From Ilumatobacteraceae bacterium (GTDB lineage Bacteria; Actinomycetota; Acidimicrobiia; Acidimicrobiales; Ilumatobacteraceae): a DNA stretch of 5,918 bases. The notes under the pieces were generated by a model that saw nothing but the letters and a program-made list of their open reading frames with translations, did no database searches and had not been told where the DNA came from. Numbering within the stretch: the first letter of the stretch is position 1; each line of letters begins with the position of its first letter. The position numbers and the translations under genes were made by a program. The stretch lies in assembly GCA_023253435.1 (NCBI GenBank), contig JALRGJ010000076.1, positions 1-5,918 of the forward strand, written 5' to 3'. Below are positions 5,808 to 5,918 of the stretch, in pieces.

Positions 5808-5918
5808 ATCGTCCCACCATGGCGCGGTCTGTGCGCTCTTCTAGATCTGTCATCTTCAATTGTTTTGCAATCGCATGAAGATCTTTTGTCGGACCTTTCC
5901 ATTCCCAATCATCAACGT
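5806..5918 (-). CDS. C-terminal fragment of an unrecognised protein, start outside window
   Basis: A minus-strand frame is open from the right edge to a TAA at 5808-5806, giving 37 codons plus stop. The segment begins near DDWEWKGPTKDLHAIAKQLK and ends ERTDRAMVGR. Its balanced, charged, helix-like composition looks like a real protein end rather than a shadow, but I do not recognise the family. It converges on the SRP RNA, whose T run overlaps its stop codon. No motif in the visible part indicates a function. Confidence 0.55.
   Translation of the reverse strand, partial: VDDWEWKGPTKDLHAIAKQLKMTDLEERTDRAMVGR

Noticed and set aside
5333..5844. Two plus-strand frames containing GGRGGIRTHGSF and EEVGFEPT
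   Set aside because: These segments are translations across the antisense of tRNA-Ser. They are a well-known source of spurious protein annotation, and the frames also cover the SRP RNA.
1..5918. Possibility of a defence, phage or mobile system in the window
   Set aside because: No transposase, integrase, nuclease, toxin-antitoxin, phage or CRISPR signature was found. tRNA-Ser could serve as an integration site, but no repeated tRNA 3' end or integrase is present.

Overview
The window reads as chromosomal DNA from an uncultured, moderate-GC actinobacterium, probably of the Acidimicrobiia type. The clues are the Thr/Val/Ala/Pro linkers of secreted proteins (TTTTVAP-type runs), leaderless-looking start sites with TAnnnT boxes 6-7 nt upstream, and an encoded CCA on a tRNA. 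This placement is inference, as no taxonomic marker gene is complete here.

Left half (1-5005): a secreted-protein locus. A glycine-rich exported protein (complement <1..957) has an ALK-type glycine-rich domain followed by the start of a bacterial Ig-like repeat, and it runs off the left edge. It is divergent from a TetR-family regulator (1026..1691). The 68-bp gap between them holds two perfect inverted repeats, each well placed to be an operator. Downstream of the regulator, on the same strand, lies an exported protein of 1083 residues (1754..5005). It has a signal peptide, three CX15C repeats, Thr-rich stalks, five Ig-like domains of two kinds, and a C-terminal kelch beta-propeller with no visible anchor. 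The likely theme is a regulator placed between two cell-surface or extracellular adhesion-like proteins.

Right half (5006-5918): a housekeeping RNA locus. The tRNA adenosine-34 deaminase gene tadA (complement 5006..5452) is convergent with the kelch gene, with their stop codons directly abutting. Upstream of tadA on the same strand is tRNA-Ser(GGA) (complement 5490..5577). Divergent from the tRNA is the SRP 4.5S-type RNA (about 5641..5807, + strand), predicted to fold as one long hairpin ending in a U-tract. The pairing of tadA with SRP RNA is a common bacterial arrangement. The window ends in the last 37 codons of an unrecognised gene (complement 5806..>5918) that converges on the SRP RNA.

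The most unusual element is the 1083-residue secreted Ig/kelch protein with its CX15C N-terminal module, together with its TetR neighbour and the candidate operators. No CRISPR array, insertion sequence, phage gene or recognisable defence system is visible.
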